Both the position numbers and the translations under genes were made by a program. Below, piece after piece: positions 45,702 through 54,758 of a stretch of 64,000 bases of DNA. This stretch comes from an uncultured Cohaesibacter sp. GTDB lineage: Bacteria; Pseudomonadota; Alphaproteobacteria; Rhizobiales; Cohaesibacteraceae. Below the pieces are notes generated by a model that made no database searches, was not told where the DNA came from, and saw only the letters and a list, made by a program, of their open reading frames with translations. The stretch spans positions 1,404,775-1,468,774 of the forward strand of contig NZ_OY781091.1 in NCBI RefSeq assembly GCF_963676275.1. Direction: 5' to 3'. Every line of letters begins with the position of its first letter. The first letter of the stretch is position 1.

Positions 45702-45783
45702 ATCGCAGACACTAATGAGCTGAACCCTCCAGTCATAACCACACACATCAGTCCCAAAGCATTCGACGATGGACAGCTCGCCT

Positions 45784-46713
45784 CTAGTCGCCTAGAGACA
45801 CGCAAAAGGCTTCGAATTCTGCCCCCGTTGCGTAGGACTTCTGCGTACCTTGCCGCGTGATGGAATCCGCTGCATAACGCACCGCCATCGTCAGGGCAGC
45901 CTCGAGATCCTTGTCTCTGGTGTAGAAATGCGCAAAACAGCCAATGAAAGCGTCGCCGGCTCCCGTCGTATCCTTCGGCGTCACGGTGATGGGGGCAAAA
46001 TGCTTGCGGCCCTCTTTGGTGACCAACAACGCGCCCTTTGACCCGAGCGTGACAATCACTGTCTTGATCCCCTTGGCCATCAAGCTGCGGGCAGCAACCT
46101 CAGCGCTTTTTTCATCGCTCACTTTCATGCCGGTGAGCAATTCAAGCTCGCTCTCGTTGGGTACAAGATATGTTACGTCGGTAATGCGAGAAGCATCAAG
46201 CCCAGGCTGGGCAGGAGCCGGGTTCAACAAGGTTGGAATGCCGTGTTTCGCACCAAAAGCAATGGTGTGATAGATCGTTTCCAGAGGCACTTCCAACTGC
46301 ATGACAATCAGATCACACAACTTGAGATCCTCTGCTGCCTTGTCCACCTCTTCCGGCGTCAGATATTCATTGGCTCCTTTGACGATCAGAATGCTGTTTT
46401 CACCGGATTCCTCAACAAAAATAGGAGCCACCCCGGAGGACGTGCCTGGCACACGGACAACATGGCGCGTATCAACACCAAGCTTTTCCAGATTATTGAT
46501 AGTATTGTCGGCGAAGATGTCATCACCAACACGCGTGACCATCATCACGTCTGCCCCAAGCTTGGCCGCGGCCACAGCCTGATTGGCCCCCTTGCCACCA
46601 CAGCCCAAACTGAAGGAGGGCGCTTCCAGTGTTTCCCCCGGTCCCGGCATCCGCGTGACATAGGTGATCAGATCGACCATATTGCTGCCAACAACAGCGA
46701 CTTTTCCTGACAT
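45784..46713 (-). CDS. PfkB-family sugar kinase (ribokinase / deoxyribokinase type)
   Basis: 309 residues; GGAAGAG precedes ATG 46713. Ribokinase fold: N-terminal VVGSNMVDLITYVTRMPGPGETL, the substrate GCGGKGANQAVAAAKLG motif, NPAPAQPGL, VPNESELELLTG, and the ATP-site TPKDTTGAGDAFIGCF with the catalytic Asp. It phosphorylates the 5-position of a pentose. Because the operon carries a DeoC aldolase and a DUF4432 protein, 2-deoxyribose is a likelier substrate than ribose (inference). Last gene of the seven-gene operon; the IS ends 27 bases past its stop. Confidence 0.9.
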   Translation of the reverse strand: MSGKVAVVGSNMVDLITYVTRMPGPGETLEAPSFSLGCGGKGANQAVAAAKLGADVMMVTRVGDDIFADNTINNLEKLGVDTRHVVRVPGTSSGVAPIFVEESGENSILIVKGANEYLTPEEVDKAAEDLKLCDLIVMQLEVPLETIYHTIAFGAKHGIPTLLNPAPAQPGLDASRITDVTYLVPNESELELLTGMKVSDEKSAEVAARSLMAKGIKTVIVTLGSKGALLVTKEGRKHFAPITVTPKDTTGAGDAFIGCFAHFYTRDKDLEAALTMAVRYAADSITRQGTQKSYATGAEFEAFCVSLGD

Positions 46714-46745
46714 GGTTCTCTTCCCTTTATTTGGCATCCGAGCCG

Positions 46746-47831
46746 TTATGCAAGCGCGCGAATATGCTCTTCAGCAGCTTCGGCCTCTTCAGCTGTTACA
46801 TACCCCAGACGGACCTTAAAACTGGCAGCGCCTCCACTGGCAAGTTGACGCACATGCCCCTTGGCCTTCTCGGCCAGATAGCCTTCCGGCTCACAGGTGG
46901 ACGGTAAGGCAAAGGCAGCAACCTGCTGATCGGCATTGACCAAGATCCAACGCACGGTCTGGGGGAAATCATCCCGGTTATAGGCAATATGAAATCCATC
47001 CCCTTCACGGCGACGCATCAGCGATGCCGTATTGCCATCCCCGTCTGCACCGACACTGCGGATATAGAGCACCTGCTCGGGGTTATAGCGTTCCGGCTCG
47101 TCCAGCACCTCCAGACCGGCAGGATCCTCGGCCAGATCGTCGATAAAGGCGAGATACTCAGGTGTTGTCTGCACATGGCCGGGAACGGCCGTGCGCACAA
47201 CAGTGCGATCGGGCGAAAAGGGAGCTGGCTGGATAATCTTTGCCCCTTCGCAATAGGCGAAGTTGACGTGACACATATACATGAGATCCATTGGCGCCCC
47301 GCCAACATTCTTCACATCCATACACATGTCGAATAGGCTCTTGCCCGGACGCAAGACCACCTTGGGATGCGCGATATAGTGGTCCCCGAAGCCCATTACA
47401 TATTCCGCGGTTCCGGTGACCGACATGTAGGGCCCTTCGGCATCTTCGCCAATTTCGAGACCGGCACCGTCAAGCGCGGCCACCGGCATTTCACCATGCA
47501 GTGCATGGGTATCCTGAGGCGACGGGCAGCCGTTGCGCAACAGGCCCGAATGGAAGGCAAAGCAGCCGTAGGTGCCCGCAATGTCATGAGCCGGGCGAGG
47601 CATCGAAAACATGTTTTTCATCGTCAGATCGACACCATCAAAAACAGCATCCCAGATCATCTGGCCATAGAAGGGCAAGATGACCAGATGGCCTCTGACG
47701 TTGCTGATGCGCAAGGCCTCGATGCCGCTTTCATAGCGGAAGGTGGACGCGCACAATTCATCGCAGCTGGCTACCGTCTGCTCATGGGCGGCGAAGTCGA
47801 CTTTGCGAAGGGTGATCTTTACCGGTTCCAT
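46746..47831 (-). CDS. DUF4432 family protein (aldose 1-epimerase-like)
   Basis: 361 residues from ATG 47831, which has GGAGG 7 bases upstream; the frame extends to 48011 without support. A galactose-mutarotase-like beta-sandwich protein: ALRISNVRGHLVILPFYGQMIWDAVFDG, HGEMPVAALD, DMCMDVKNVGGAPMDLMYMCHVNFAY. DUF4432 proteins are found with sugar catabolic operons and probably act on sugar anomers. Here it stands between an ABC permease and a PfkB kinase, fitting a mutarotase role for the imported pentose. Confidence 0.85.
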   Translation of the reverse strand: MEPVKITLRKVDFAAHEQTVASCDELCASTFRYESGIEALRISNVRGHLVILPFYGQMIWDAVFDGVDLTMKNMFSMPRPAHDIAGTYGCFAFHSGLLRNGCPSPQDTHALHGEMPVAALDGAGLEIGEDAEGPYMSVTGTAEYVMGFGDHYIAHPKVVLRPGKSLFDMCMDVKNVGGAPMDLMYMCHVNFAYCEGAKIIQPAPFSPDRTVVRTAVPGHVQTTPEYLAFIDDLAEDPAGLEVLDEPERYNPEQVLYIRSVGADGDGNTASLMRRREGDGFHIAYNRDDFPQTVRWILVNADQQVAAFALPSTCEPEGYLAEKAKGHVRQLASGGAASFKVRLGYVTAEEAEAAEEHIRALA

Positions 47832-47940
47832 GGTATTTCCTCCGTCTTGCCTCAAGCTCCCACCACAAGGCAGGAACTCTGGCGTGATTATGATGCTGAA
47901 GGTCGCCGCGCCAGAACTGCGGCGGCCAGTATGTATGCTT

Positions 47941-48930
47941 TTACCGCGCGCGGTTCTTCCATGCGTTGATGGCAATGACCAGCAGCAGGAAAGCGCCCCA
48001 GATGAAATCAATCAGATGGTTGCTGAAGCGCAGGATCTGGAAGCCACTGGAGAGCAACATCAAGGCCACCACGGCAATCGAAACGCCTGCAACGGTTCCC
48101 TTGCCACCGGCCGGGTTGGTTCCGCCAAGCACTGAAATCAAAACCGCCTGCAGCAGATAGGATGTCCCATAGTCCGATTTGGCCGCATTGGTTCGCCCAG
48201 ACAGGATGATTCCTGCCATGCTGGCCAACACGCCAGACAGCATATAGCTGTAGAAGATCATGCGAGATTTCTTCAGACCGGCAAAAACTGCTGCCCGTGG
48301 ATTGGAGCCAATCAGCATCAGGTTGATGCCCAGCGTCGTCCGCGTCAACAGGAAGGCAACCCCTCCGGCAACGAGCAGGAACAAGATGAAGGGCACCGCA
48401 ATTCCAAACAATTTGCCATTCCCCAGAAACGCCCAGGCATCTGGATAACCAACGATCGCAGGCCCTCCGGTTAGCACCAGACACAGGCCAATGAAGATCT
48501 GACCCGTCCCCAACGTTGCCAGAATGGGAATGATGTTAAGCTTGGTTATCAAAAAACCGTTCAAGGCACCGGCAAGCAACCCCACTCCAAGCGACAGACA
48601 GACACCCAACAGCACCATCGGCACACTCTGTTCCATACCCAGATCGCGGGTCAAGTAATGAAACAGCACGCCTGAGAGAATGCCCGACAGGTTGGCGATG
48701 CCGACAACAGAAAGGTCGATCCCGCCTGTCAGCATGGCAATCATCATGGCAATGGAGAGAAGCCCCAGTTCTGGAAACAGATAGGTGATGGATTCAAAGT
48801 TGTAGTAGCGCAGAAACTTGTCCGGGCTAAGAGCCGTCATGATGATGAAGATCAGAACGGTCATCATGATCAATTGCAGGATATTATTGTCGCGATTGAC
48901 CATGTTGCGAAAATCGAGGGAGAATTTCAT
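47941..48930 (-). CDS. ABC sugar transporter permease (RbsC-like), second
   Basis: 329 residues with about ten hydrophobic helices of the BPD_transp_2 type: MIAMLTGGIDLSVVGIANLSG is the usual ribose-permease signature, and YLLQAVLISVLGGTNPAGGKGTVAGVSI the coupling region. I chose ATG 48930, with AGGAAA 6 bases upstream; ATG 48945 overlaps the preceding stop (ATGA) and is possible. It forms a permease pair with the gene at 48942 for one importer. Confidence 0.92.
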   Translation of the reverse strand: MKFSLDFRNMVNRDNNILQLIMMTVLIFIIMTALSPDKFLRYYNFESITYLFPELGLLSIAMMIAMLTGGIDLSVVGIANLSGILSGVLFHYLTRDLGMEQSVPMVLLGVCLSLGVGLLAGALNGFLITKLNIIPILATLGTGQIFIGLCLVLTGGPAIVGYPDAWAFLGNGKLFGIAVPFILFLLVAGGVAFLLTRTTLGINLMLIGSNPRAAVFAGLKKSRMIFYSYMLSGVLASMAGIILSGRTNAAKSDYGTSYLLQAVLISVLGGTNPAGGKGTVAGVSIAVVALMLLSSGFQILRFSNHLIDFIWGAFLLLVIAINAWKNRAR

Positions 48931-48941
48931 GTTCTTTTTCC

Positions 48942-49919
48942 TCATGCATTCCGTTTGCGATCACGCCATGCGGTCATGGCTGTCGCTATAACGATCACGA
49001 TACCGACCACAACGCGCTGCCAGGTCGTTTCCACTTTCATGATGATCAGGCTGTTCTTGACCATAACCAGCATGAACACGCCGAGCATCGTACCGAGCAC
49101 CGAACCTCGTCCGCCGAAGATACTCGCCCCGCCCAACACGACCGCGGCGATCACATCCAGCTCAAGCCCGACGAAATCTCGCGGGTTGGCCAGCCAGATC
49201 ATGCCGCTGTGCAGCAAGCCGCCGAAGCCAGCCAACATGCCGGCAAAGCAGTAGATGAAGAAGATCGTCTTGCGCACATCAAACCCGACGCGTTTGGCCG
49301 CTTCCTCATCTCCTCCCAGCGCAAAGACACTCCGACCAATCATCGTGTAGCGCAGCACCACATGCACAAGGATCGCCAGCCCCACATAGATGAGCACCAT
49401 CGCGGTCAGACCGAAGTGGGTGCCGTCAGCCTTGTCCATCGAGATGACTTCGGTCTTGGCAAAATCAATCAGTGCATCAGGCATCTTGTTGATGTTGATC
49501 ATGCTGGTGCCGACGATGCCGAGCAGGAAGCCGCGCACCATGCTGCCCGTGCCCAGCGTCACGATCAGCGGTATCATGCGGAACTTGTAGACAAAGAAGG
49601 CATTCAGGCAGCCAAACAGCATGCCCATGATGGCGGCAGCCATAAAGGGAAGGATCACCCCATCATAGCCGAAATAGATCATGCCTTTGACGGTAAGATA
49701 CATCGCCGCCACTGCAAAGGCAGGAAAGGACACGTCGATCCCGCCGGAGATCATGACAATCAGCACCCCCAGCGCCATGATGCCAATGATCACGTTGCTC
49801 CGAAGCAGGGAGAACAGGTTGTCCAGCTGCCAGAAGGCAGGGTTGATCAGGCCGATCACAACCATGGCAAACAAAAGGATGGCCGCAATGACAAATTCTG
49901 ATCTTTTGAAGAGTTTCAT
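48942..49919 (-). CDS. ABC sugar transporter permease (RbsC-like), first
   Basis: 325 residues; many membrane helices with MALGVLIVMISGGIDVSFPAFAV, FRMIPLIVTLGTGSMVRG and VIAAVVLGGASIFGGRGSVLGTMLGV, all typical for the RbsC family. The gene starts 10 bases after the ATPase gene ends and overlaps or abuts the next permease gene. It forms the membrane channel, likely as a heterodimer with the second permease. Confidence 0.93.
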   Translation of the reverse strand: MKLFKRSEFVIAAILLFAMVVIGLINPAFWQLDNLFSLLRSNVIIGIMALGVLIVMISGGIDVSFPAFAVAAMYLTVKGMIYFGYDGVILPFMAAAIMGMLFGCLNAFFVYKFRMIPLIVTLGTGSMVRGFLLGIVGTSMININKMPDALIDFAKTEVISMDKADGTHFGLTAMVLIYVGLAILVHVVLRYTMIGRSVFALGGDEEAAKRVGFDVRKTIFFIYCFAGMLAGFGGLLHSGMIWLANPRDFVGLELDVIAAVVLGGASIFGGRGSVLGTMLGVFMLVMVKNSLIIMKVETTWQRVVVGIVIVIATAMTAWRDRKRNA

Positions 49920-49929
49920 GGCCTTGTCC

Positions 49930-51429
49930 TCACGTGAACGACTTCAGCTGTTCGCTGATCACATCTTCGCTGATGGCATCGCCTTCAAGCTCGTCGACGA
50001 GGCGACCACGATGCATGAGAATGACCCGGCTGCAATTCTGCGCCAATTCCAGAACGTCGTCTGAAATCATCAGCACGGCGAGCCCATGGTTATTGACCAG
50101 CTCACGAATTTTCTTATGGATCTCGGCCTTGGAGCCAACATCCACGCCGACGGTCGGCCCGTTGAGAATGAGCACCTTGGCATCGGTTAGCAGCCAGCGC
50201 CCCAGAACGACGCGTTGCGCGTTACCACCAGAAAGCTCGCCCACCATCTTTTCAGCACTGGGGGTGGCAATCTGCATGGAGGCAATGGTTTCATCGGCCA
50301 CCTGATCCACTCGGGGGATATCAATCACGCCGCGTTTCGAAAGGGTATCCAGAGACGTCGCAATGATGTTGCGTTTGATGGACTGCGTCATAAACAGCCC
50401 CTCGGACAAGCGATCCTCAGGGACATAGGCAATCCCTTGGGCAATCACATCCTGAACGCTGTCGAGCGAAATGGGCTTGCCATCAACCTCTACCGTCCCG
50501 CTCTGAGGGGTCAGCATGCCAAACAGGCTCAACGCCAACTCGGTACGCCCCGACCCCAAAAGACCCGACAGACCGACAATCTCACCCGGATGGATCGTCA
50601 TGTTGATCCCGTCATACTGGCCTGGCAATGTCAGCCCCTTGACGGCGAGGCGCGGCGTAAGGCTGGGATCCGGTCGTTCCCTGCGGAAAGGCTCAATCTG
50701 AATATCAAGCCCGGTCATATGACGGATCACGGACGCTTCGTCAAAGTCGCCGGTTGGCCCCTCTGCCACCTTAACCCCATTGCGAATGACCGTCAGACGC
50801 TCTGAAATTTCGAGCATCTCCCGCATTTTGTGGCTCACGAACAGGATGGCGATGCCTCGGCTCTGAATATCGCGCACAATGCGGAAGAGTGTCTCCACTT
50901 CCTTGCCCGTCAATGCGGTGGTCGGTTCATCCATGATGATCAACTTGGCATCGGACATCAGCGCACGAGCGATGGCCACAAGCTGCTTGCTGGATGTCGG
51001 CAGGCTTTCCACCTCTGCATCCAGATCGATATCGACTCCCAGACGATCAAGAGCCTCGCGCGCCATCTTGCGCACACGCCCCCATCGAACCAGCTTGGTC
51101 TTGGCCCTGAGTTCGGTATTGAGGGCGAGATTCTCCGCCACGGTCAAATTACCGAACAGGGAAAAATCTTGATAGATCACCTGAATGGCGCGATTCACCG
51201 ACTCGATCGGAGACAGATTTTCAACCGTCTCGCCCTCGATGATGATCTCACCTTCCGTGGGCTGATAAACTCCGGATATAATTTTGATAAGAGTGGATTT
51301 CCCCGACCCGTTCTCACCAGCAAGGCAATGGATTTCGCCTTTGTTGATGGTTAGGGAGACGTCATCCAGTGCGCGCAAACCTAGAAATTGCTTCCCGATG
51401 CTGCGCAGTTCAATGAACGCTTCAGACAT
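49930..51429 (-). CDS. ABC sugar importer ATPase with two nucleotide-binding domains (RbsA-like)
   Basis: 499 residues. First domain: Walker A GENGSGKST near 40, Walker B LIIMDEPTTAL, signature region LPTSSKQLVAIARAL. Second domain: degenerate P-loop SGLLGSGRTELALSLFG, signature LSGGNAQRVVLGRWL, and a Walker B reading VLILNGPTVGVDVGSK, with Asn-Gly where Asp-Glu is expected, so the second site probably does not hydrolyse ATP. ATG 51429 gives the family start (MSEAFIELRSIGKQF). Energises uptake with the two permeases and the binding protein. Confidence 0.93.
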   Translation of the reverse strand: MSEAFIELRSIGKQFLGLRALDDVSLTINKGEIHCLAGENGSGKSTLIKIISGVYQPTEGEIIIEGETVENLSPIESVNRAIQVIYQDFSLFGNLTVAENLALNTELRAKTKLVRWGRVRKMAREALDRLGVDIDLDAEVESLPTSSKQLVAIARALMSDAKLIIMDEPTTALTGKEVETLFRIVRDIQSRGIAILFVSHKMREMLEISERLTVIRNGVKVAEGPTGDFDEASVIRHMTGLDIQIEPFRRERPDPSLTPRLAVKGLTLPGQYDGINMTIHPGEIVGLSGLLGSGRTELALSLFGMLTPQSGTVEVDGKPISLDSVQDVIAQGIAYVPEDRLSEGLFMTQSIKRNIIATSLDTLSKRGVIDIPRVDQVADETIASMQIATPSAEKMVGELSGGNAQRVVLGRWLLTDAKVLILNGPTVGVDVGSKAEIHKKIRELVNNHGLAVLMISDDVLELAQNCSRVILMHRGRLVDELEGDAISEDVISEQLKSFT

Positions 51430-51471
51430 GCTCGAACCAGGCGTTTGAGAATTTAACATGTGGTGTGAGAA

Positions 51472-51492
51472 GGGCAGCGCCTGGCGCTGCCC
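51472..51492 (-). other. Intercistronic hairpin between binding-protein and ATPase genes
   Basis: GGGCAGCGCC (51472-51481) and GGCGCTGCCC (51483-51492) are exact reverse complements. It lies just downstream of the binding-protein stop, where stem-loops commonly protect or partly terminate the message so that the binding protein is made in excess. Confidence 0.7.
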
Positions 51493-51506
51493 CGAAGGCG
51501 ACATGA

Positions 51507-52553
51507 TCAGAAGTTATATTCGTCCATGTTGTCCTTGGTCACACCGACCCAGCCTGCGCCATAAAGCAGGTTTGGCTGATCTGCGACCGGGGTAATCAGA
51601 TCGGTATATCCTGGCAGGCCAAGATTAAGACCAGCCTTGATTTCCGCATCTTTTTTCTCAAGAGCCATCACGGCAACGATGTTCATGGCATAACCTGCAA
51701 CGGCAGGATCCCAGAACTGGATATACTGGATGTCATCGTTGGCCAGATATTCACCAGCCACAGAAACCAGACCCGTACCAGCAAAGAAGAGTTTGTCTTT
51801 GAGGCCACGTTCTGCAATCAGACGACCAGCGCCAGCAGACGTAGGCATCGGGCCTCCGACGATCCCTTTGAGATCCGGATAGGTGGTGAGGGTTTCTTTG
51901 AGTTTGTTATAGTCGGTATTGGCGTCGTCGTAGGTTTCCAGACGATCGGTCACCAGTTCCATTTTCGGGAAATTGGCTTTCTGATAATCGATAGCGCCAT
52001 CGATCCATTCATTCTGGGATTTAGAGGTCAAGCTGCCAACGGTTGCGGCATATTTGCCTTCTCCGCCCATATAGCCACCAAGCACTTCCATCAACTTTGC
52101 ACCATAGGCGTGGTTGTCGAAAGCTTCCAGAACATAGTCTGCATTTTTGATGTTGGAGGCTTCATGAGCCACAACGACGATACCGCGATCACGAGCCTTT
52201 TTCAGAACTGGTTCAACGGCTTCCACGGAAAATGGCACGATGGCAATCGCGTCGACGCCCTGAGCGATCAGATTTTCAACGATCTGCACCTGAGCCGCAG
52301 CGTCGGCCTGACTTGGGCCAAGCATCCAGGTGTCGTGACCGGTTTCAGACCCGAACTGCTTGACGCCGTCACGCATACGGTCGAACCAGGCAATACCGTC
52401 AACCTTGACGACGGTCGCAATAGAATATTCTTTCCCTGTTTCGCTCTTGTAAATGTCCTTGCGCACCTGTGAGGTATCGACCGGACCTTCAGCAAGAGCT
52501 GGTGCTGCCACAAGTGCTGCAGCAACAAGAATTGATGAGAACAAAGACTTCAT
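51507..52553 (-). CDS. ABC sugar transporter periplasmic substrate-binding protein
   Basis: 348 residues. Signal peptide 1-21 (ending APALA). Periplasmic-binding-protein-like I fold of the RhaS/AI-2/ribose group: YSIATVVKVDGIAWFDRMRDGVKQFG, NLIAQGVDAIAIVPFSVEAVEPVLKKA, GIVVVAHEASN, and the C-terminal GYTDLITPVAD. The substrate is probably a pentose or deoxy-pentose, judged from the operon. GGGAGG precedes ATG 52553. It lies 92 bases after deoC. Confidence 0.92.
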   Translation of the reverse strand: MKSLFSSILVAAALVAAPALAEGPVDTSQVRKDIYKSETGKEYSIATVVKVDGIAWFDRMRDGVKQFGSETGHDTWMLGPSQADAAAQVQIVENLIAQGVDAIAIVPFSVEAVEPVLKKARDRGIVVVAHEASNIKNADYVLEAFDNHAYGAKLMEVLGGYMGGEGKYAATVGSLTSKSQNEWIDGAIDYQKANFPKMELVTDRLETYDDANTDYNKLKETLTTYPDLKGIVGGPMPTSAGAGRLIAERGLKDKLFFAGTGLVSVAGEYLANDDIQYIQFWDPAVAGYAMNIVAVMALEKKDAEIKAGLNLGLPGYTDLITPVADQPNLLYGAGWVGVTKDNMDEYNF

Positions 52554-52645
52554 TGAATCCTCCCTTGGATTGTCTATGTCATCTATTCGGATAAGTGAGC
52601 AACAGCCGCGCGTTCCTCCAAACAGACGCGACTGCCTATCCGGCC

Positions 52646-53317
52646 TTAGCCGGAAACGATTGCGACGCTGGCGCTGGCCCCGAGCCGAGAGGCGCCCGCC
52701 TCAATCATCTTCAAGGCGTCTTCGCGTGTGCGAACGCCCCCGGACGCTTTAACGCCCATTTCTCCCCCAACCTCAGCGCGCATCAGGGCCACGTCCTCTG
52801 TGGTGGCTCCCCCGCCCATAAAGCCGGTAGAGGTTTTGACGAAATCTGCTCCAGCTTCCTTTGAAAGCTGGCAAGCCAGTTTTTTCTCTTCATCGCTCAA
52901 AAGGCAGGTTTCGATAATGACCTTGAGCGTAGCATCGCCGCAGGCCTTTTTAACCTCGGCAATATCGGAACGCACATAATCGACATCGCCAGCCTTCAGC
53001 TGCCCCACAGGGATAACCATGTCCACTTCATTGGCGCCTTGAGCGACAACCCAGCGCGTTTCTGCACTTTTGAGAGAGGTCGGGATAGCTCCCAACGGAA
53101 AACCGATAACCGAACAGGTCAAGACATCGCTACCAGCAAGCAGCTTGGCGACCTGAGGAATATTGATCGGATTGACGCAGACCGAGCAGAAGCCAAAATC
53201 CAGCGCTTCCTTGCAGATCTTTTCAACCTCTTCAGGTTTGGCTTGGGGAGACAGGATTGTGTGATCGATATATTTGGCCAACATCTCGGAGGTTAAATCA
53301 GCAGCAAGGGTGGTCAT
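52646..53317 (-). CDS. deoC: Deoxyribose-phosphate aldolase
   Basis: 223 residues. It splits 2-deoxyribose 5-phosphate into glyceraldehyde 3-phosphate and acetaldehyde. Landmarks: [65 protein letters not shown], and the Schiff-base lysine in [10 protein letters not shown], then [18 protein letters not shown] precedes ATG 53317. First gene of the leftward seven-gene operon, divergent from a DeoR-family regulator. Confidence 0.96.
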   Translation of the reverse strand: MTTLAADLTSEMLAKYIDHTILSPQAKPEEVEKICKEALDFGFCSVCVNPINIPQVAKLLAGSDVLTCSVIGFPLGAIPTSLKSAETRWVVAQGANEVDMVIPVGQLKAGDVDYVRSDIAEVKKACGDATLKVIIETCLLSDEEKKLACQLSKEAGADFVKTSTGFMGGGATTEDVALMRAEVGGEMGVKASGGVRTREDALKMIEAGASRLGASASVAIVSG

Positions 53318-53551
53318 TAAAAACGCTCCTGTTATTCAACATACGAAAACAAGAATTTGTTAATCTATGTGACTATTTTAACATTTGTTGAAATCATATT
53401 CACATATTGACGCCTAAATTGTCAAACTGTAAAAGATTATTGTTACAACTTTTTCAAAATGACAGGATGGCGCAACAGAATTTTTTCGTTATAAAAGAGT
53501 CACACCGACCTACGGAAGCGATTCAGTGCGCAGAATGTAAGGCTTAAGACA

Positions 53552-54316
53552 ATGCAAAGCCGCAGAAAAACGAGGCTTGATCGACTGGCAAAATCGCTCA
53601 ACGAAGGGCGTGCGCTTCATTTACGCGATGCTGCGGCACTGCTCGGCGTTTCCGAGATGACGGTAAGAAGAGACATCGCTGCCAGTGATGATATGTTTTC
53701 TTTTTGGGGCGGCCATATTGTAACATCGGCCGAACCAAGCTCGAACAAGGGCTATTTTCTGCATCGCGAAAACGCAACCAATGTAGTCGAGAAAAAGATA
53801 TCATGCGAAAAGGCCATTTCGCTTATTCAGCCCGGAGATGTGTTGTTTCTCGATTGCGGCACGACCTTGCCATACCTTGCAGAAAGCCTGATTGATAAAG
53901 GCCCACTGACGGTCATTTGCTACTCTATCAATATCGCTGAAATTGTCTGCAAACAGCCTGCACTGAAAGTGATCCTACTGGGAGGAGAATATCACCCTTC
54001 ATCAGCCTCTTTTGCCAGTGATGAAGCGCTGGAAATGCTCTCCAACCTCGGCATCAACAAGGCCTTCCTGTCGGCAGGTGGTCTACATGGCCAACATGGC
54101 CTTAGCTGCTCCAACTTTCACGAAGTCCGCATTAAGCAGATGGCCATGAGCCGCGCCGTTACCAACATTCTGGTGATGGACTCCAGCAAGATCGGCAAGG
54201 TGAAAGCCGCTCCCTTTGCGCCGTCCAACGCGGTCGACTTTTTGGCGACTGACGATTCGATCACTCAAGAGCAGCGCGCATTACTCATCGATGCGAATGT
54301 GGAGTTGATCCCATAG
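53552..54316 (+). CDS. DeoR/GlpR-family transcriptional regulator
   Basis: 254 residues. N-terminal DeoR helix-turn-helix (RLDRLAKSLNEGRALHLRDAAALLGVSEMTVRRDIAASD) and a C-terminal sugar-phosphate-binding domain with LFLDCGTTLPYLAESL, VILLGGEYHPSSASFAS and KAFLSAGGLHG. Such proteins repress sugar operons until a sugar phosphate, for example deoxyribose 5-phosphate, binds. It is transcribed away from deoC across 234 AT-rich bases, where its operator should lie. Confidence 0.9.
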   Translation: MQSRRKTRLDRLAKSLNEGRALHLRDAAALLGVSEMTVRRDIAASDDMFSFWGGHIVTSAEPSSNKGYFLHRENATNVVEKKISCEKAISLIQPGDVLFLDCGTTLPYLAESLIDKGPLTVICYSINIAEIVCKQPALKVILLGGEYHPSSASFASDEALEMLSNLGINKAFLSAGGLHGQHGLSCSNFHEVRIKQMAMSRAVTNILVMDSSKIGKVKAAPFAPSNAVDFLATDDSITQEQRALLIDANVELIP

Positions 54317-54758
54317 ATACTTGACGTTCTGCACGCCATAGTAGCTTCGCCAGAGCGTTTTAGATCATTAAAAAACATAGTCAATCACTCATTAAAGTCT
54401 TCGGAATTTACCACCCCCAAAACAAACCCAAAGTCTGTCACGTGCCACTCTTATCCCAGTTGCGAGGATTCGCCACTCCAGACCATCAACACAAAGATAA
54501 CTGCTATTCTCGCGACGTTGGTGTTGCTTGCCTGTCGATGGCACCTCAAATGTCTGCTAACATGAATTTGCAACGTGTCATCTATCCACTCATGAACGTC
54601 CGGATAGGGCCGCGAATGCAGATCCTTCGCCTGAGGGGCTATCGTCATGTTCAGGTGTGCTGCCAAGGTGCGTTTCAAGCCATTCAGGCTCTTTGATATG
54701 AAGGGACCCTCTGCACAAGCAACGAACGGTGGTCGGCAATCGCGGCCCGCTGCGGATA
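54317..54758. other. Intergenic stretch between the DeoR gene and a TetR gene
   Basis: About 440 bases between convergent genes. An open frame at 54442-54696 on the plus strand has no family features. No terminator with a clear T-tract seen. Confidence 0.4.

Larger units (their letters stand above)
39579..45756. mobile_element. tRNA-Pro-associated integrated element, apparently decayed
   Basis: Between tRNA-Pro and the deoxyribose-type operon lie a tyrosine integrase, an excisionase-like gene, decayed and intact PemK-like genes, a second recombinase without a start, and an IS3-family element at the right. This is the standard make-up of a small integrative element that used the tRNA as attB. 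I found no copy of the tRNA 3' end to the right, so the far boundary is unknown; 45756 is only the end of the IS. Confidence 0.6.
44281..45756 (+). mobile_element. IS3-family insertion sequence, 1476 bp
   Basis: Ends defined by imperfect inverted repeats: TGGGACAGAT at 44281-44290 and, on the minus strand from 45756, TGGGACTGAT; the similarity continues inward (GGAGG...TT..GCTCAT on both). It carries orfA and orfB in the -1 frame relation of the IS3 family. The flanks (CCTA at the left, AAGC at the right) do not form a target duplication, so one side was probably lost by deletion or rearrangement after insertion. Confidence 0.85.

Noticed and set aside
39579-45756. CRISPR array or integron cassette array inside the island
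   Set aside because: The only exact repeats are two 20-base copies explained by coding similarity; there is no regular spacing and no attC-like symmetry.
53340-53410. ATTTGTT direct repeats in the deoC-deoR intergenic region as DeoR operators
   Set aside because: Only seven bases match in AT-rich DNA (53355-53361 and 53383-53389), too little to call a site.
54442-54696. An 84-codon plus-strand frame between the DeoR and TetR genes
   Set aside because: No motif, no ribosome site, and residue composition of random DNA.
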